Assembly: GCA_017645765.1 (NCBI GenBank)
Contig: JAGCNV010000019.1
Location: 62,001 to 126,000 of the forward strand
DNA from: a bacterium
GTDB lineage: Bacteria; UBP6; UBA1177
Reading direction: 5' to 3'
Length of the DNA stretch: 64,000 bases
In this document: in pieces, positions 42,155 to 50,400 of the stretch
Position numbering within the stretch: position 1 is the stretch's first letter
Layout of the letters: each line of letters opens with the position of its first letter
Notes under the pieces: model-generated
Told to the model about the DNA's origin: nothing
What the model saw: only the letters and a program-made list of their open reading frames with translations
Databases searched by the model: none
Position numbers and translations under genes: made by a program

Positions 42155-44481
42155 TAGAAAACGGTCATTGAGCAGCCGCTGCTTTTCTTTTCTTTCTTCG
42201 GTTTGTCGTCGCTGTAGATATCGTCGTCGCTTGTTTCGTCGCTGTCTCCTGCAATTTCTTCATCGGCATCGCTGATGATTCCTTCGTTATCGTTTCCTTC
42301 CGATTCAGGCTCTGACGGAATACATTCTTCTTCCGAACTCCACGATGTTTTTGCTTTAGGATAAGCCAGAAGTCCCGCAGGTCCTTTGTTTATGAAGTTA
42401 ATGTAGTATCTTTTGCCGGGTTCGAGATTTGTGAAAGTCCATCTTCCTTTTTCTTCGCTTTCTACGACATAATCGTATGTCACAATGCTCGGATAGTCAT
42501 GTTCCCAGATTACCGGCTTACCTTCGCGGACAAGAGCTGTCAATTTGGGTGCGTTTCTCTGGCTCTGGCTCCCTGTCTCATCCATAAGAGTTCCCGTTAT
42601 TGTCAAAGTATCGATACATTCAGGAACATCGATGTAAAACTGGACATAAAAAGGACTGACTTCTTCAACATCGCCGTCTTCGTTTTCTATAAAGGTTGTT
42701 GCGGTCGAAACCGAGTAGCGTCCGTCACCGACACCGCCCATATAGAAATAGTCGGCGTGATTCATAACGTTTCTTGCCCTGATTTCTTCAAAATAACCTC
42801 TGTCGGTGAGAATTTGTTCGAAATCGCCTTTAAGAGCCGATGCAGGGCTTGATGCAGCTGCTTCGAGCATGAGTTCTCCCCATTCCTTGTAGCTGATCTC
42901 GCTGTGAGGGACAGATACGAGCGCGGTAAGGAAAATCTTTGCAAAATCATCTCTCGTGAAACCTTTTTCGAGCATTTTCTGATAAATTTCCCAGTGTGCT
43001 CCGACAAGCGGAAGACCGTCGTTGTGACTTTCACCGTTGAAATCCTCGTTTACCTTGTTCGGGTTTGTCGTAGTTCTCAGACAAAGCTGCCCGTCAAGGT
43101 TTACAGCTCCGCCCATCTGACCGGTCCCTTTCGCAACATACTCGGCAAGACAGGGATCCTCTGTGATTATGAACGAGAAAACATCCGCCATACCTTCGTT
43201 CATTCCCATGATTTCATTGGTGAAACCGTATTCGTCAGCCCATCCTTCGTATGCGAACTGCGCAATGCCGTCAACAATGCCGTGACCGAATTCGTGATAA
43301 ATAACGTCACCGTCGTAAGAGAAATCGGCATTTGTACCCTGACCGAAAACAAGGGCGTCGCTTTCGTTGTATTCAAAATCACCGTAGAACATTTCGGCAA
43401 ATGCGGGATCGTATTTGCTGAAGAAAGCGTTGTCCATCGGCTTCAGGTCAGACGTGTTGTATCCGGCGTAGTAGCCCATCATCTGGAAGTTGGCAATTCC
43501 GACTATCGGCTTGGTTCCTTCATGGTTCGGAAGTTCGGTGTATTCCTTGAGACCGAGTCCTGCAAGATAGTTGTAAATTTTAGTCATGTGGTAGTAAAGC
43601 GCGATTTCGGGATAAATGTCTTCGGTGTCGAGCTTGTAGTTGAGACCTTTATTCCAGTCTTCGTAGATGAAACTGCCGTTTTCTTCTTTGTTTGCAAGCT
43701 GCTTAACTGTGCAGCGCGGAAATGAGTATCCGTAATAGTCGGATTCTTCGCCTAAATCGGGACAGTTTGCCGCAACGACTTTTCTGAGCCCTTTCTCATC
43801 TGCAGCAGCAGAAAGGTAACCTTCAGCGTCGTCTCCGACCCAGAGAAGGTCGACTTCTATCGGATCGGGAGTGCTGATCGGGTTCATATCGAAAACTTTA
43901 GCCTTGTTTGTCGCAAACTTTACGAGGTTGCCTGTGCGGAGAAGTCTGCCGTTTTGTGCATCAACGAAGAAAAATCTGCCGTCAACAGGGCTCATCGGGC
44001 GGAAGCGGATGCGGTATGCAAGTCTGTAGTTTCCCGAGTCTTCGAGTATCACGAGTTTTGCTGCGAAATCGGGTTTTTTTGCCGGATCGCCGAAATGTTT
44101 TCCGTTCAGCGTGAGAGCAGCCTGTTCAGCCGAAATAGCCGGTTTCGTGTCAATTGAAAAATTTCTCAAGCCGTTGACAATGCTGAAAATTTTTCCGTCT
44201 TTCTCTTTGATTACGGTGAATTTGCCTACGACCGGAAGACCGTTGTAATTCCATGAAACTCTGTGGATAGCGGTTCCTGAGATCGTGTTCGAATTCTGGA
44301 TTTCCCCTTTGAAAAGCGGGCTTTTGAGCGATATCATTGCCGGAAGTTTCTGCTCTACGAAAGCAGACATATTTTTGACGGCAAGAGGTTTTGCGGGTTT
44401 AATCACGTCAAATTTCGGTTTTTCACCGAAAAGAGCGAAAGCCGCGAAGAGAATCGCGAGTGCAGCAACTAATTTTTTCAT
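42154..44481 (-). CDS. M36/M4-like secreted zinc metalloprotease with GCS tag
   Basis: 775 residues from the second ATG (44481), 6 nt beyond AGGAG. The first ATG at 44487 touches the Shine-Dalgarno sequence. Signal peptide, then an FTP/PepSY-like inhibitory propeptide (about 40-200: TAIHRVSWNYNGLPVVGKFTV and LAYRIRFRPMSPVDGRFFFVDAQNG), then the catalytic domain with zinc motif HEFGH (His396, Glu397, His400) and downstream MNEGMADVFSF supplying Glu429, the fungalysin/thermolysin (gluzincin) pattern. C-terminal beta domains follow, then an acidic spacer and the end K-S-S-G-C-S-M-T-V-F. Residue numbers count from 44481. Secreted endopeptidase. Confidence 0.9.
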   Translation of the reverse strand: MKKLVAALAILFAAFALFGEKPKFDVIKPAKPLAVKNMSAFVEQKLPAMISLKSPLFKGEIQNSNTISGTAIHRVSWNYNGLPVVGKFTVIKEKDGKIFSIVNGLRNFSIDTKPAISAEQAALTLNGKHFGDPAKKPDFAAKLVILEDSGNYRLAYRIRFRPMSPVDGRFFFVDAQNGRLLRTGNLVKFATNKAKVFDMNPISTPDPIEVDLLWVGDDAEGYLSAAADEKGLRKVVAANCPDLGEESDYYGYSFPRCTVKQLANKEENGSFIYEDWNKGLNYKLDTEDIYPEIALYYHMTKIYNYLAGLGLKEYTELPNHEGTKPIVGIANFQMMGYYAGYNTSDLKPMDNAFFSKYDPAFAEMFYGDFEYNESDALVFGQGTNADFSYDGDVIYHEFGHGIVDGIAQFAYEGWADEYGFTNEIMGMNEGMADVFSFIITEDPCLAEYVAKGTGQMGGAVNLDGQLCLRTTTNPNKVNEDFNGESHNDGLPLVGAHWEIYQKMLEKGFTRDDFAKIFLTALVSVPHSEISYKEWGELMLEAAASSPASALKGDFEQILTDRGYFEEIRARNVMNHADYFYMGGVGDGRYSVSTATTFIENEDGDVEEVSPFYVQFYIDVPECIDTLTITGTLMDETGSQSQRNAPKLTALVREGKPVIWEHDYPSIVTYDYVVESEEKGRWTFTNLEPGKRYYINFINKGPAGLLAYPKAKTSWSSEEECIPSEPESEGNDNEGIISDADEEIAGDSDETSDDDIYSDDKPKKEKKSSGCSMTVF

Positions 44482-44518
44482 TTTCATCTCCTAAAAAAAC
44501 AAACTTAAAACTGTTAGC

Positions 44519-44546
44519 AATAAATATTCTCAATTTTTTTTGTCAA
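44519..44546 (-). promoter_or_regulatory. Promoter of the metalloprotease/hydrolase operon
   Basis: Minus strand: TTGACA (44541-44546), 16-bp spacer, TTTATT (44519-44524), 38 bp before the ATG. Perfect -35, weak -10. Confidence 0.5.
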
Positions 44547-44659
44547 TAATTTTAAGCCATGGTTGTCAGCGCCAAGTTAACATGTTCTCTTTTGTGTAAA
44601 ACTAAAATTTCCAGTTTATATTTCTGGTTTAGGAAAAATAGGAGATTAATATCTGGACA

Positions 44660-45550
44660 TTAGATGAAAAGCAGAGAACAGCCGTCGGATTTGCTTTCTT
44701 CTTTGTTTTCTGCCGGTGCTGCGGTGTTGCCGTCAGCCTTATCTGCAGGTGCTGCGCCGGTTGCCGGTGCTTCGGTATCTGCAGTATCAGCGACGCTCTC
44801 TTCCGACGGCTCGTCATCACTTATAAACAAACCGCAGGCTTTGCAGCAGTCTTCCTCTGTGCAGTTTTCAAGACATTCCCATTTGGTTCGCCATTCTTTT
44901 ATGTCATCATCTTCTCCCCACTGACAACAATTGGAAATTGCTCCGCTAATGTGATTGCCGTATGCAGGAAAATCAAGAATATCTTCAATATCTTCGACAT
45001 ATTCAATATCTTCAACATAGTCATTGAACCAGCGTCCATAGCAAGTTTCAACAGGTTTTATGTATGTGACACATTCATTTAGAATTTCTTGATCCTCACA
45101 GACATCCCTTATCTTTGCAAGCTCGGTTCCGCATATTTCGACAAGTTTGCTCTTGCATGATTCTTCAGCGAATTCCGCAGTTCCGGTGTATGCTCCTTCT
45201 ACAGCTCCGTTTGCCGAGTATACTCCCCAGCAGCTGCAAAGATATTCGCCGTTATCGCTGATATTGCATCTTCCGGCATCGTTTTCGCAAGAGAAGTTGC
45301 CTTTTTTGCAATACGTATTGGCGTCAACGTTATGGGAGCAGTCCAACTCTCTCGGCATAGCAGCCGAATTTGAATGATTGTTGATTTTGTCATAACTGCC
45401 GCCGTCACAGGTGCAATATTCGTGGAACACCGTCCCGTCAAGTTCATAGACGCATGTTCCTGCCTCTGATTCACATGTCATCGTCTCAGTTTCAGCAAAA
45501 AGTGTTGCCGCCGCAAGCATAATTGCGACCAAAATCAATGTCTTTTTCAT
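44660..45550 (-). CDS. Cys-rich secreted protein with GCS tag
   Basis: 296 residues. Signal peptide MKKTLILVAIMLAAATLFAE. Mature part has about 27 cysteines in the first 230 residues, including CCQWGEDDD, CLENCTEEDCCKAC and three early C-x(n)-C blocks (CESEAGTC, YCTCDGG), probably all in disulfides. An Ala/Asp/Thr/Pro linker of about 45 residues follows, and the end is K-S-D-G-C-S-L-L-F-I with Cys sixth from the C-terminus. No family recognised. It is 23 bp after the subtilase gene at 45574-47505 on the same strand, so both may be produced together. Confidence 0.8.
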   Translation of the reverse strand: MKKTLILVAIMLAAATLFAETETMTCESEAGTCVYELDGTVFHEYCTCDGGSYDKINNHSNSAAMPRELDCSHNVDANTYCKKGNFSCENDAGRCNISDNGEYLCSCWGVYSANGAVEGAYTGTAEFAEESCKSKLVEICGTELAKIRDVCEDQEILNECVTYIKPVETCYGRWFNDYVEDIEYVEDIEDILDFPAYGNHISGAISNCCQWGEDDDIKEWRTKWECLENCTEEDCCKACGLFISDDEPSEESVADTADTEAPATGAAPADKADGNTAAPAENKEESKSDGCSLLFI

Positions 45551-45573
45551 GATTGTTTTCTCCGTTTAAAAAG

Positions 45574-47505
45574 TTAATTTATACTGATAGCTCTCAAACC
45601 AATGTAAAGTTTGGACTGGGTGTCTCTAAGCGCGTATTTGGAAACTCTTATTCTGTACACACCAGTGACACTTGGATCGAATGTTACCACTTCATAATTG
45701 TTAAATCTTGATGAAGAACAACCGACCAGGGAACCGTTCGGATCATAAACGCACATATCCAAATCTACTCCGATAGGATATGCGGCAGTTTTATGGGCAT
45801 AGGTGTAAGTTCCTCTGGTTGCCCAAGAAATGGCAATTTTTGTTTTTGATCTGCTCGAATAAATGTAATAATAATAGTCCAAATATCCGTTATTCGGAAT
45901 CGGATCAGCTGCATCCAATGAATTCCAGTCAGTAACAGTTGCTGAAGATTTCTCCCATTCTTTATAATACGCCCCATCGAATCCGCTTGCATAATCAACA
46001 CCTCCCTCACCGACTTTTGTAGAATCTCCGAAAACAACATCCGTAGCCGCTGACAGAATAAAAGCTTTTGTAAGGTGTGGTCTGGTAGTCAGATCGCTAA
46101 AATCGCTCATATAATCGGCAATAATTGCTGCGACATGCGGCGCGGAAAAACTTGTTCCGGTATAAGGTCCGGGTGAAGAAGTGAAGTCGAAATCAGGAAG
46201 ATTTAAATTTGTCCCTGGAGCAACAACCTCAGGCTTTTGGTTTCCTGTCTCTGGATTTACATAACTTGAAGTAGAATTAATCGTAGCAGGAATCAGAATC
46301 GAATTTCCCATGAAAGAAATAGTATGAGCCATTATATAGTTTCCGACTGTAATTGAGTTCAAAGCAGCGGACGGTTCTCCGACATATCCGCTTGCCTCGC
46401 CAGTGTTACCCGCAGAATTAACAATTGTAACATTATAGTTGTATATAAATTGATCCCAATCCCGTGTATCTCCTGTATATTCTGATGTGTCATCAGAAAA
46501 CGATGCGTTTATTACTTTTATTGGCGGTTTTCCGCTGATGCCATTCAACTCATAATAATATGGAAGAGCACCTCCAGGTCTGCAGTAAAGGAATGACTGC
46601 GGAGAAACAGTGCGGAGAACATAAGAAACCTGCTGAGGATGCTGCTGACTAGCCCATGTGGCTCCAAGCGCATAATAATTTTGTGTTGTCAGTACACCAT
46701 TATTATATGGGGGACAATGCGTTTCTGTCATGTATATACCGACACCTTGACCTTGACCGCCAAGATCAAACATCCACGGATCAACACTCGTAGCAAGCAT
46801 TGCATTTGCCAAATCCTCTTTAGGTTCATGATAGAGTTCAACACAGTCAATTATACCTCGAGCATTTTCAAGCAGTTCAAACATCTCGTCTTCTGTCATT
46901 TCTGCAACAAAAGAACTTTTTCCACGATTCTGAGCAATCCCGATTGCTTCATCAAGATCTGGGTTGGTATTCCTTTTTCTCAACTCCTGCCATGTGGCTG
47001 AATTTACTGACAACAATTCCTCAAGATACTCATTTTGGATTTGATCATATTCTTCCTGCAGCAACTTGTGTTGGAATTCATCAATCAATTCGCCGCCGAC
47101 ATAAAGGGATAAATTTCCGAATTCATCAGTATAGCCTTCTGATGAAAACGAATGTTCCGGATAAAGAACTGTAGGAAAGGAAATTCCTATTAAGAGCTTT
47201 TGCGTTTCATTCGGATTTTTCTCAAAAGCTTCAATTACTTCATCAGAAATTACCTTTGGTTCCGAAACCGGAATTTCATCCTCTTGAATCTCAACAAAAT
47301 CGGTGTTGAAAATTTTTGTACCGATGTTGCCTAATTCATCGTGGTAAGTCACAAAATGGTAATTTTTTCCTCCCACCATCCGGCTGACCACATTAATTCC
47401 TAAGGCTTCAGGCAACAAACTTGAAATTGCTGTCTCCGGCGTTTCTGCATAAACAGAAACAAAACAGAGACAAAGAAAAGTCACCCAACAAAAAAACTTT
47501 TTCAT
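45574..47505 (-). CDS. S8-like protease with Glu in place of the catalytic Asp
   Basis: 643 residues from the ATG at 47505 (GAGGTG 5 nt upstream; an in-frame GTG lies 6 bp earlier). Signal peptide ends SVYAE. After a long propeptide-like region the catalytic domain aligns as: GQGVGIYMTETHC where subtilases have G-x-G-V-x-V-A-V-x-D-T-G, placing Glu261 at the Asp position; His289 in QQHPQQV (HGTHV position); Asn in VNSAGNTG; Ser452 in GTSFSAPHVAA. The C-terminus is a pre-peptidase-like beta domain (YDPNGSLVGCSSSRFNNYEVVTF). No GCS tail. Either a variant E-H-S triad or a low-activity enzyme. Confidence 0.85.
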   Translation of the reverse strand: MKKFFCWVTFLCLCFVSVYAETPETAISSLLPEALGINVVSRMVGGKNYHFVTYHDELGNIGTKIFNTDFVEIQEDEIPVSEPKVISDEVIEAFEKNPNETQKLLIGISFPTVLYPEHSFSSEGYTDEFGNLSLYVGGELIDEFQHKLLQEEYDQIQNEYLEELLSVNSATWQELRKRNTNPDLDEAIGIAQNRGKSSFVAEMTEDEMFELLENARGIIDCVELYHEPKEDLANAMLATSVDPWMFDLGGQGQGVGIYMTETHCPPYNNGVLTTQNYYALGATWASQQHPQQVSYVLRTVSPQSFLYCRPGGALPYYYELNGISGKPPIKVINASFSDDTSEYTGDTRDWDQFIYNYNVTIVNSAGNTGEASGYVGEPSAALNSITVGNYIMAHTISFMGNSILIPATINSTSSYVNPETGNQKPEVVAPGTNLNLPDFDFTSSPGPYTGTSFSAPHVAAIIADYMSDFSDLTTRPHLTKAFILSAATDVVFGDSTKVGEGGVDYASGFDGAYYKEWEKSSATVTDWNSLDAADPIPNNGYLDYYYYIYSSRSKTKIAISWATRGTYTYAHKTAAYPIGVDLDMCVYDPNGSLVGCSSSRFNNYEVVTFDPSVTGVYRIRVSKYALRDTQSKLYIGLRAISIN

Positions 47506-47754
47506 CTGCACCTCAAAAATAAAAAAACAACAAAGCGCCGCTTTTTATCAAAGGCACAGAATAAAAGCAACAAACATTCCAAACTTTTTTTATCAGTAAA
47601 AACAACGGTTTAACAAGAAACGTAATGTTGTCAAACAAAAAGATGTAATTGTATCGAAAAAACACCCTGAGTACTGACGAAAAAATTTCGGCATAAAAAA
47701 TGTCAGGTATTAAAAACTGAGTTCGTGAGTAATCTGGCAGCCTGACCTGATATT
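47506..47754. other. Longest non-coding gap (249 bp)
   Basis: Holds the upstream region of the subtilase gene and the 3' flank of dxs. It is A/T-rich. On the minus strand TTGACA at 47628-47633 has only a poor -10 (TAAACC) at 16 bp. The dxs-side stem is listed separately. No gene or RNA element recognised. Confidence 0.5.
47695..47754 (-). terminator. Candidate terminator after dxs
   Basis: Immediately after the dxs stop, AATATCAGGT and ACCTGACATT can pair (nine of ten positions) around a 36-nt loop, and the second arm runs into TTTTTT. The long loop makes this a tentative call. Confidence 0.4.
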
Positions 47755-49614
47755 TTAATTTTGCGCTGATATAATTTCAGCCACCGCTTCCACTATACTT
47801 TCAGCATCGATCCCTTCGATTCTTCTCAGTTCTTTCTGGGTTCCGTGAGTCGAAAAAGTGTCTTTGACTCCGAGGACCGTGCACGGTATATTCATTTTGA
47901 GCTCGCTCAGTTTTTCAAGTACTGCACTTCCTGCGCCGCCTGACGCAATGCCGTCTTCGACTGTGACGATGCGCGTTATTCCGTGTTTTTTGATAAGTTT
48001 GGAAAGCTCATCCGGCAGCGGTTTTACGAATTTCAGGTCATAGACAAAAGGCGAAATTCCTGCTTTTTCGAGTTTTTCAGCCGCCTCAAGTGCGAAAATG
48101 GTGGTTATGCCTGCACCGATGATCATAATTTTGTCTTTTCCGGTTTTAAGAAGTTCACCCGTGCAGCTTTTGAGCGGGGTCAGGCGGTTTGAAGCCCGCT
48201 TTCCGCTACCGCTTCCTCTCGGATAACGTATCGCTACAGGGGAATGCAGAGTTAGTGAAAATTCAATCATTCTCGCCATTTCCGATTCATCGCGCGGTGC
48301 CATTACTGTCATATTCGGTATCATTCTGAAGTAAGCGAGATCGAAAAGCCCGTGGTGTGTCGCTCCGTCCTCGCCGACAAGACCCGCTCTGTCGGTAAGG
48401 AAAACGACCGGCAGATTCTGGAGTGCGACATCATGCACGATATTGTCAAAAGCGCGCTGCAGAAATGTCGAATATATCGCGACTATGGGGCGTAAACCAC
48501 CGGCGGCAAGTCCCGAAGCGAACGTCACGGCATGTCCTTCCGACATTCCGACGTCAAAAACTCTCGACGGATAAGTTTCCTGAAGTTTCCAAAGCCCGGT
48601 TCCGTCCGGCATGGCAGCGGTTATCGCGACCAAATTGGAATGACGTCTGAAAAGGCGCGGCAGATAGTCCGTCAGATATCCTGTGAACGACGGTGAGGAC
48701 GGCTTTTTTATCTCGCCGGTTTTAATGTCGAAAGGTGCTATTCCATGGAATTTCCTGGGATTTTCCTCTGCAAACCTGTAGCCTTTCCCTTTCATCGTGT
48801 GGATGTGCAGAAGCACCGGTTCGTTATTGTGCTTCAAATCCTGCAATGTTTCGACAAGTTCTTCGATGTTGTGGCCGTCGATCGGACCGACATACTGGTA
48901 TCCGAACCCTTCGAAAAGGATTCCCGGAGTTAGCAAAGACTTTGAAGAGTTGATAGTTTTTCTAATAATATCAACTATTTTATCGCCATGAAAAATCGGC
49001 GGAAGTTTTGAAATGAGCTGCTTTATCTCGGTTCTTGCAGTTGAGTATTTCTGCCCTGAAAGTTTGCGGCTGAACCACTTCGAAAGAGCTCCGACGGAAG
49101 TCGAAATGAACATGTCGTTGTCGTTGAGGATCGTTATCGTGTTTCTGCCGAAGCGGTCGACGTTGTTCATCGCTTCAAGGGCTAGACCGCTCGTTATTGC
49201 GCCGTCGCCGATAACAGAAATCACTTTCGAAGCGTCGTTTTTCATCCGCATCGCCTCGCGCATTCCGAGCCCTGCCGAAATCGAAGTTCCGCCGTGACCG
49301 GTGCCGAAAAAGTCGTATTTCGATTCCGAAATTTTGGGAAATCCGGAAATGCCCCCTAAAGTTCTGAGCGTATCGAAGTTTTCGCTTCTGTCGGTGAGCA
49401 TTTTGTAGGCGTAAGACTGATGACCTACATCCCAGATCACCTTGTCTTTCGGCAGGTCGAAAACTTTGAGCAGCGCGATCGTCAGTTCGACTGTCCCGAG
49501 TGACGAAGCGAGGTGACCGCCTCTTTTCGAGACTGTTTCGACCATTTTTTTACGGGTTTCGGCAGCGATTTTCTCAAGCTCTTTCAAATCGGCGTTTTTT
49601 ATCTTTTCAATCAT
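47755..49614 (-). CDS. dxs: 1-deoxy-D-xylulose-5-phosphate synthase
   Basis: 619 residues from the ATG at 49614 (GGAG in the rsmE stop region). First enzyme of the MEP isoprenoid pathway: condenses pyruvate and glyceraldehyde 3-phosphate using thiamine diphosphate. Visible: HLASSLGTVELTIAL, DVGHQSYAYKMLTDR, GTGHGGTSISAGLG, the TPP motif GDGAITSGLALEAMNN with ILNDNDMFIS, then DRAGLVGEDGATHHGLFDLAY and RYPRGSG in the transketolase-like half. Also feeds thiamine and pyridoxal synthesis in some bacteria. Two bases separate it from rsmE, with which it forms an operon. No other MEP gene is present. Confidence 0.97.
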   Translation of the reverse strand: MIEKIKNADLKELEKIAAETRKKMVETVSKRGGHLASSLGTVELTIALLKVFDLPKDKVIWDVGHQSYAYKMLTDRSENFDTLRTLGGISGFPKISESKYDFFGTGHGGTSISAGLGMREAMRMKNDASKVISVIGDGAITSGLALEAMNNVDRFGRNTITILNDNDMFISTSVGALSKWFSRKLSGQKYSTARTEIKQLISKLPPIFHGDKIVDIIRKTINSSKSLLTPGILFEGFGYQYVGPIDGHNIEELVETLQDLKHNNEPVLLHIHTMKGKGYRFAEENPRKFHGIAPFDIKTGEIKKPSSPSFTGYLTDYLPRLFRRHSNLVAITAAMPDGTGLWKLQETYPSRVFDVGMSEGHAVTFASGLAAGGLRPIVAIYSTFLQRAFDNIVHDVALQNLPVVFLTDRAGLVGEDGATHHGLFDLAYFRMIPNMTVMAPRDESEMARMIEFSLTLHSPVAIRYPRGSGSGKRASNRLTPLKSCTGELLKTGKDKIMIIGAGITTIFALEAAEKLEKAGISPFVYDLKFVKPLPDELSKLIKKHGITRIVTVEDGIASGGAGSAVLEKLSELKMNIPCTVLGVKDTFSTHGTQKELRRIEGIDAESIVEAVAEIISAQN

Positions 49615-49615
49615 T

Positions 49616-50326
49616 TTATTCTCCACTCTGCATATTTATCAGATTTCTGACGAAAGCGAGCGTTGCTGTTACGGCATTTTCCATTCGGAGTATCGGAATT
49701 TTGAGGGAAAACATCCTGAAATTTTTCCCTTCAAAAAAAGTTGTCTCTTTTTCGGAAAATCCCCCTTCGGCACCGATCCAAAGCATTATGTCTTTTTTGT
49801 TTTTGCAGTCGTAACTAATTAAATTTATTGGTGAATATGGGTGAAGCGCAATGTGCTCGCAATCCATGCCGGCAAGCTCTTCCATTGTTTTCAGAGTTAT
49901 TTCAGGCAGAAATGTCCGGCGCGACTGGGATGCCGCCGAGGCGATTATGGTTTTAAGGCGCGGCATCTTTTTTTCAATAAGTTTCATGTCGGTGTTCGAA
50001 TAGTCGCTTCTGAAAATGAAAAAGGCGTCTGCACCTGCTTCGACTCCGTTGCGCAGGCACTCTTCAAGAGCCGAAATATCGGCTGACGCAAGAGCTGCAA
50101 AAAGTTTCGGTTCATTTCTCAAGTAGCTGTATTTATTGATTATTTTAAATGAGGCATCTTTGCCTGAAAGAACGCATTCGGTTTCGAAAACATCTCCTGC
50201 GGATGCAAAAGAGATTTTCTCGCCGCTGCGGATCCTGCGCACTTTGACTAAATAATGCAGATCTTCTGCATCCGGAACAATCAAACCGTCTGAAATATTA
50301 AGTTTTTCTCTGACTAAATGAATCAT
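49616..50326 (-). CDS. rsmE: 16S rRNA (uracil1498-N3)-methyltransferase
   Basis: 236 residues. SPOUT-class RsmE: N-terminal PUA-like part (HLVREKLNISDGLIVPDAEDLHYLVKVRRIRSGEKI spans residues 3-38), then the knotted SAM domain with LWIGAEGGFSEKE and LKIPILRMENAVTATLAFV, the G-x-EGG and LR-ExA signature. It methylates U1498 in helix 44 of 16S rRNA. Several residues differ slightly from consensus (A for P in the G-P-EGG motif). Heads an operon with dxs from a promoter at 50361-50388. Confidence 0.94.
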   Translation of the reverse strand: MIHLVREKLNISDGLIVPDAEDLHYLVKVRRIRSGEKISFASAGDVFETECVLSGKDASFKIINKYSYLRNEPKLFAALASADISALEECLRNGVEAGADAFFIFRSDYSNTDMKLIEKKMPRLKTIIASAASQSRRTFLPEITLKTMEELAGMDCEHIALHPYSPINLISYDCKNKKDIMLWIGAEGGFSEKETTFFEGKNFRMFSLKIPILRMENAVTATLAFVRNLINMQSGE

Positions 50327-50360
50327 TTACAAATCCGACTGCAAAAATCAAAAACATGGA

Positions 50361-50388
50361 ACTATACACAATTTTTTTGGAAAATCCA
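50361..50388 (-). promoter_or_regulatory. Promoter of rsmE-dxs
   Basis: Minus strand: TGGATT (50383-50388), 16-bp spacer, TATAGT (50361-50366), 35 bp before rsmE. Its GCG-TGGATTTTCC segment recurs at the next promoter (51971-51998). Confidence 0.5.
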
Positions 50389-50400
50389 CGCGGATGTCTG

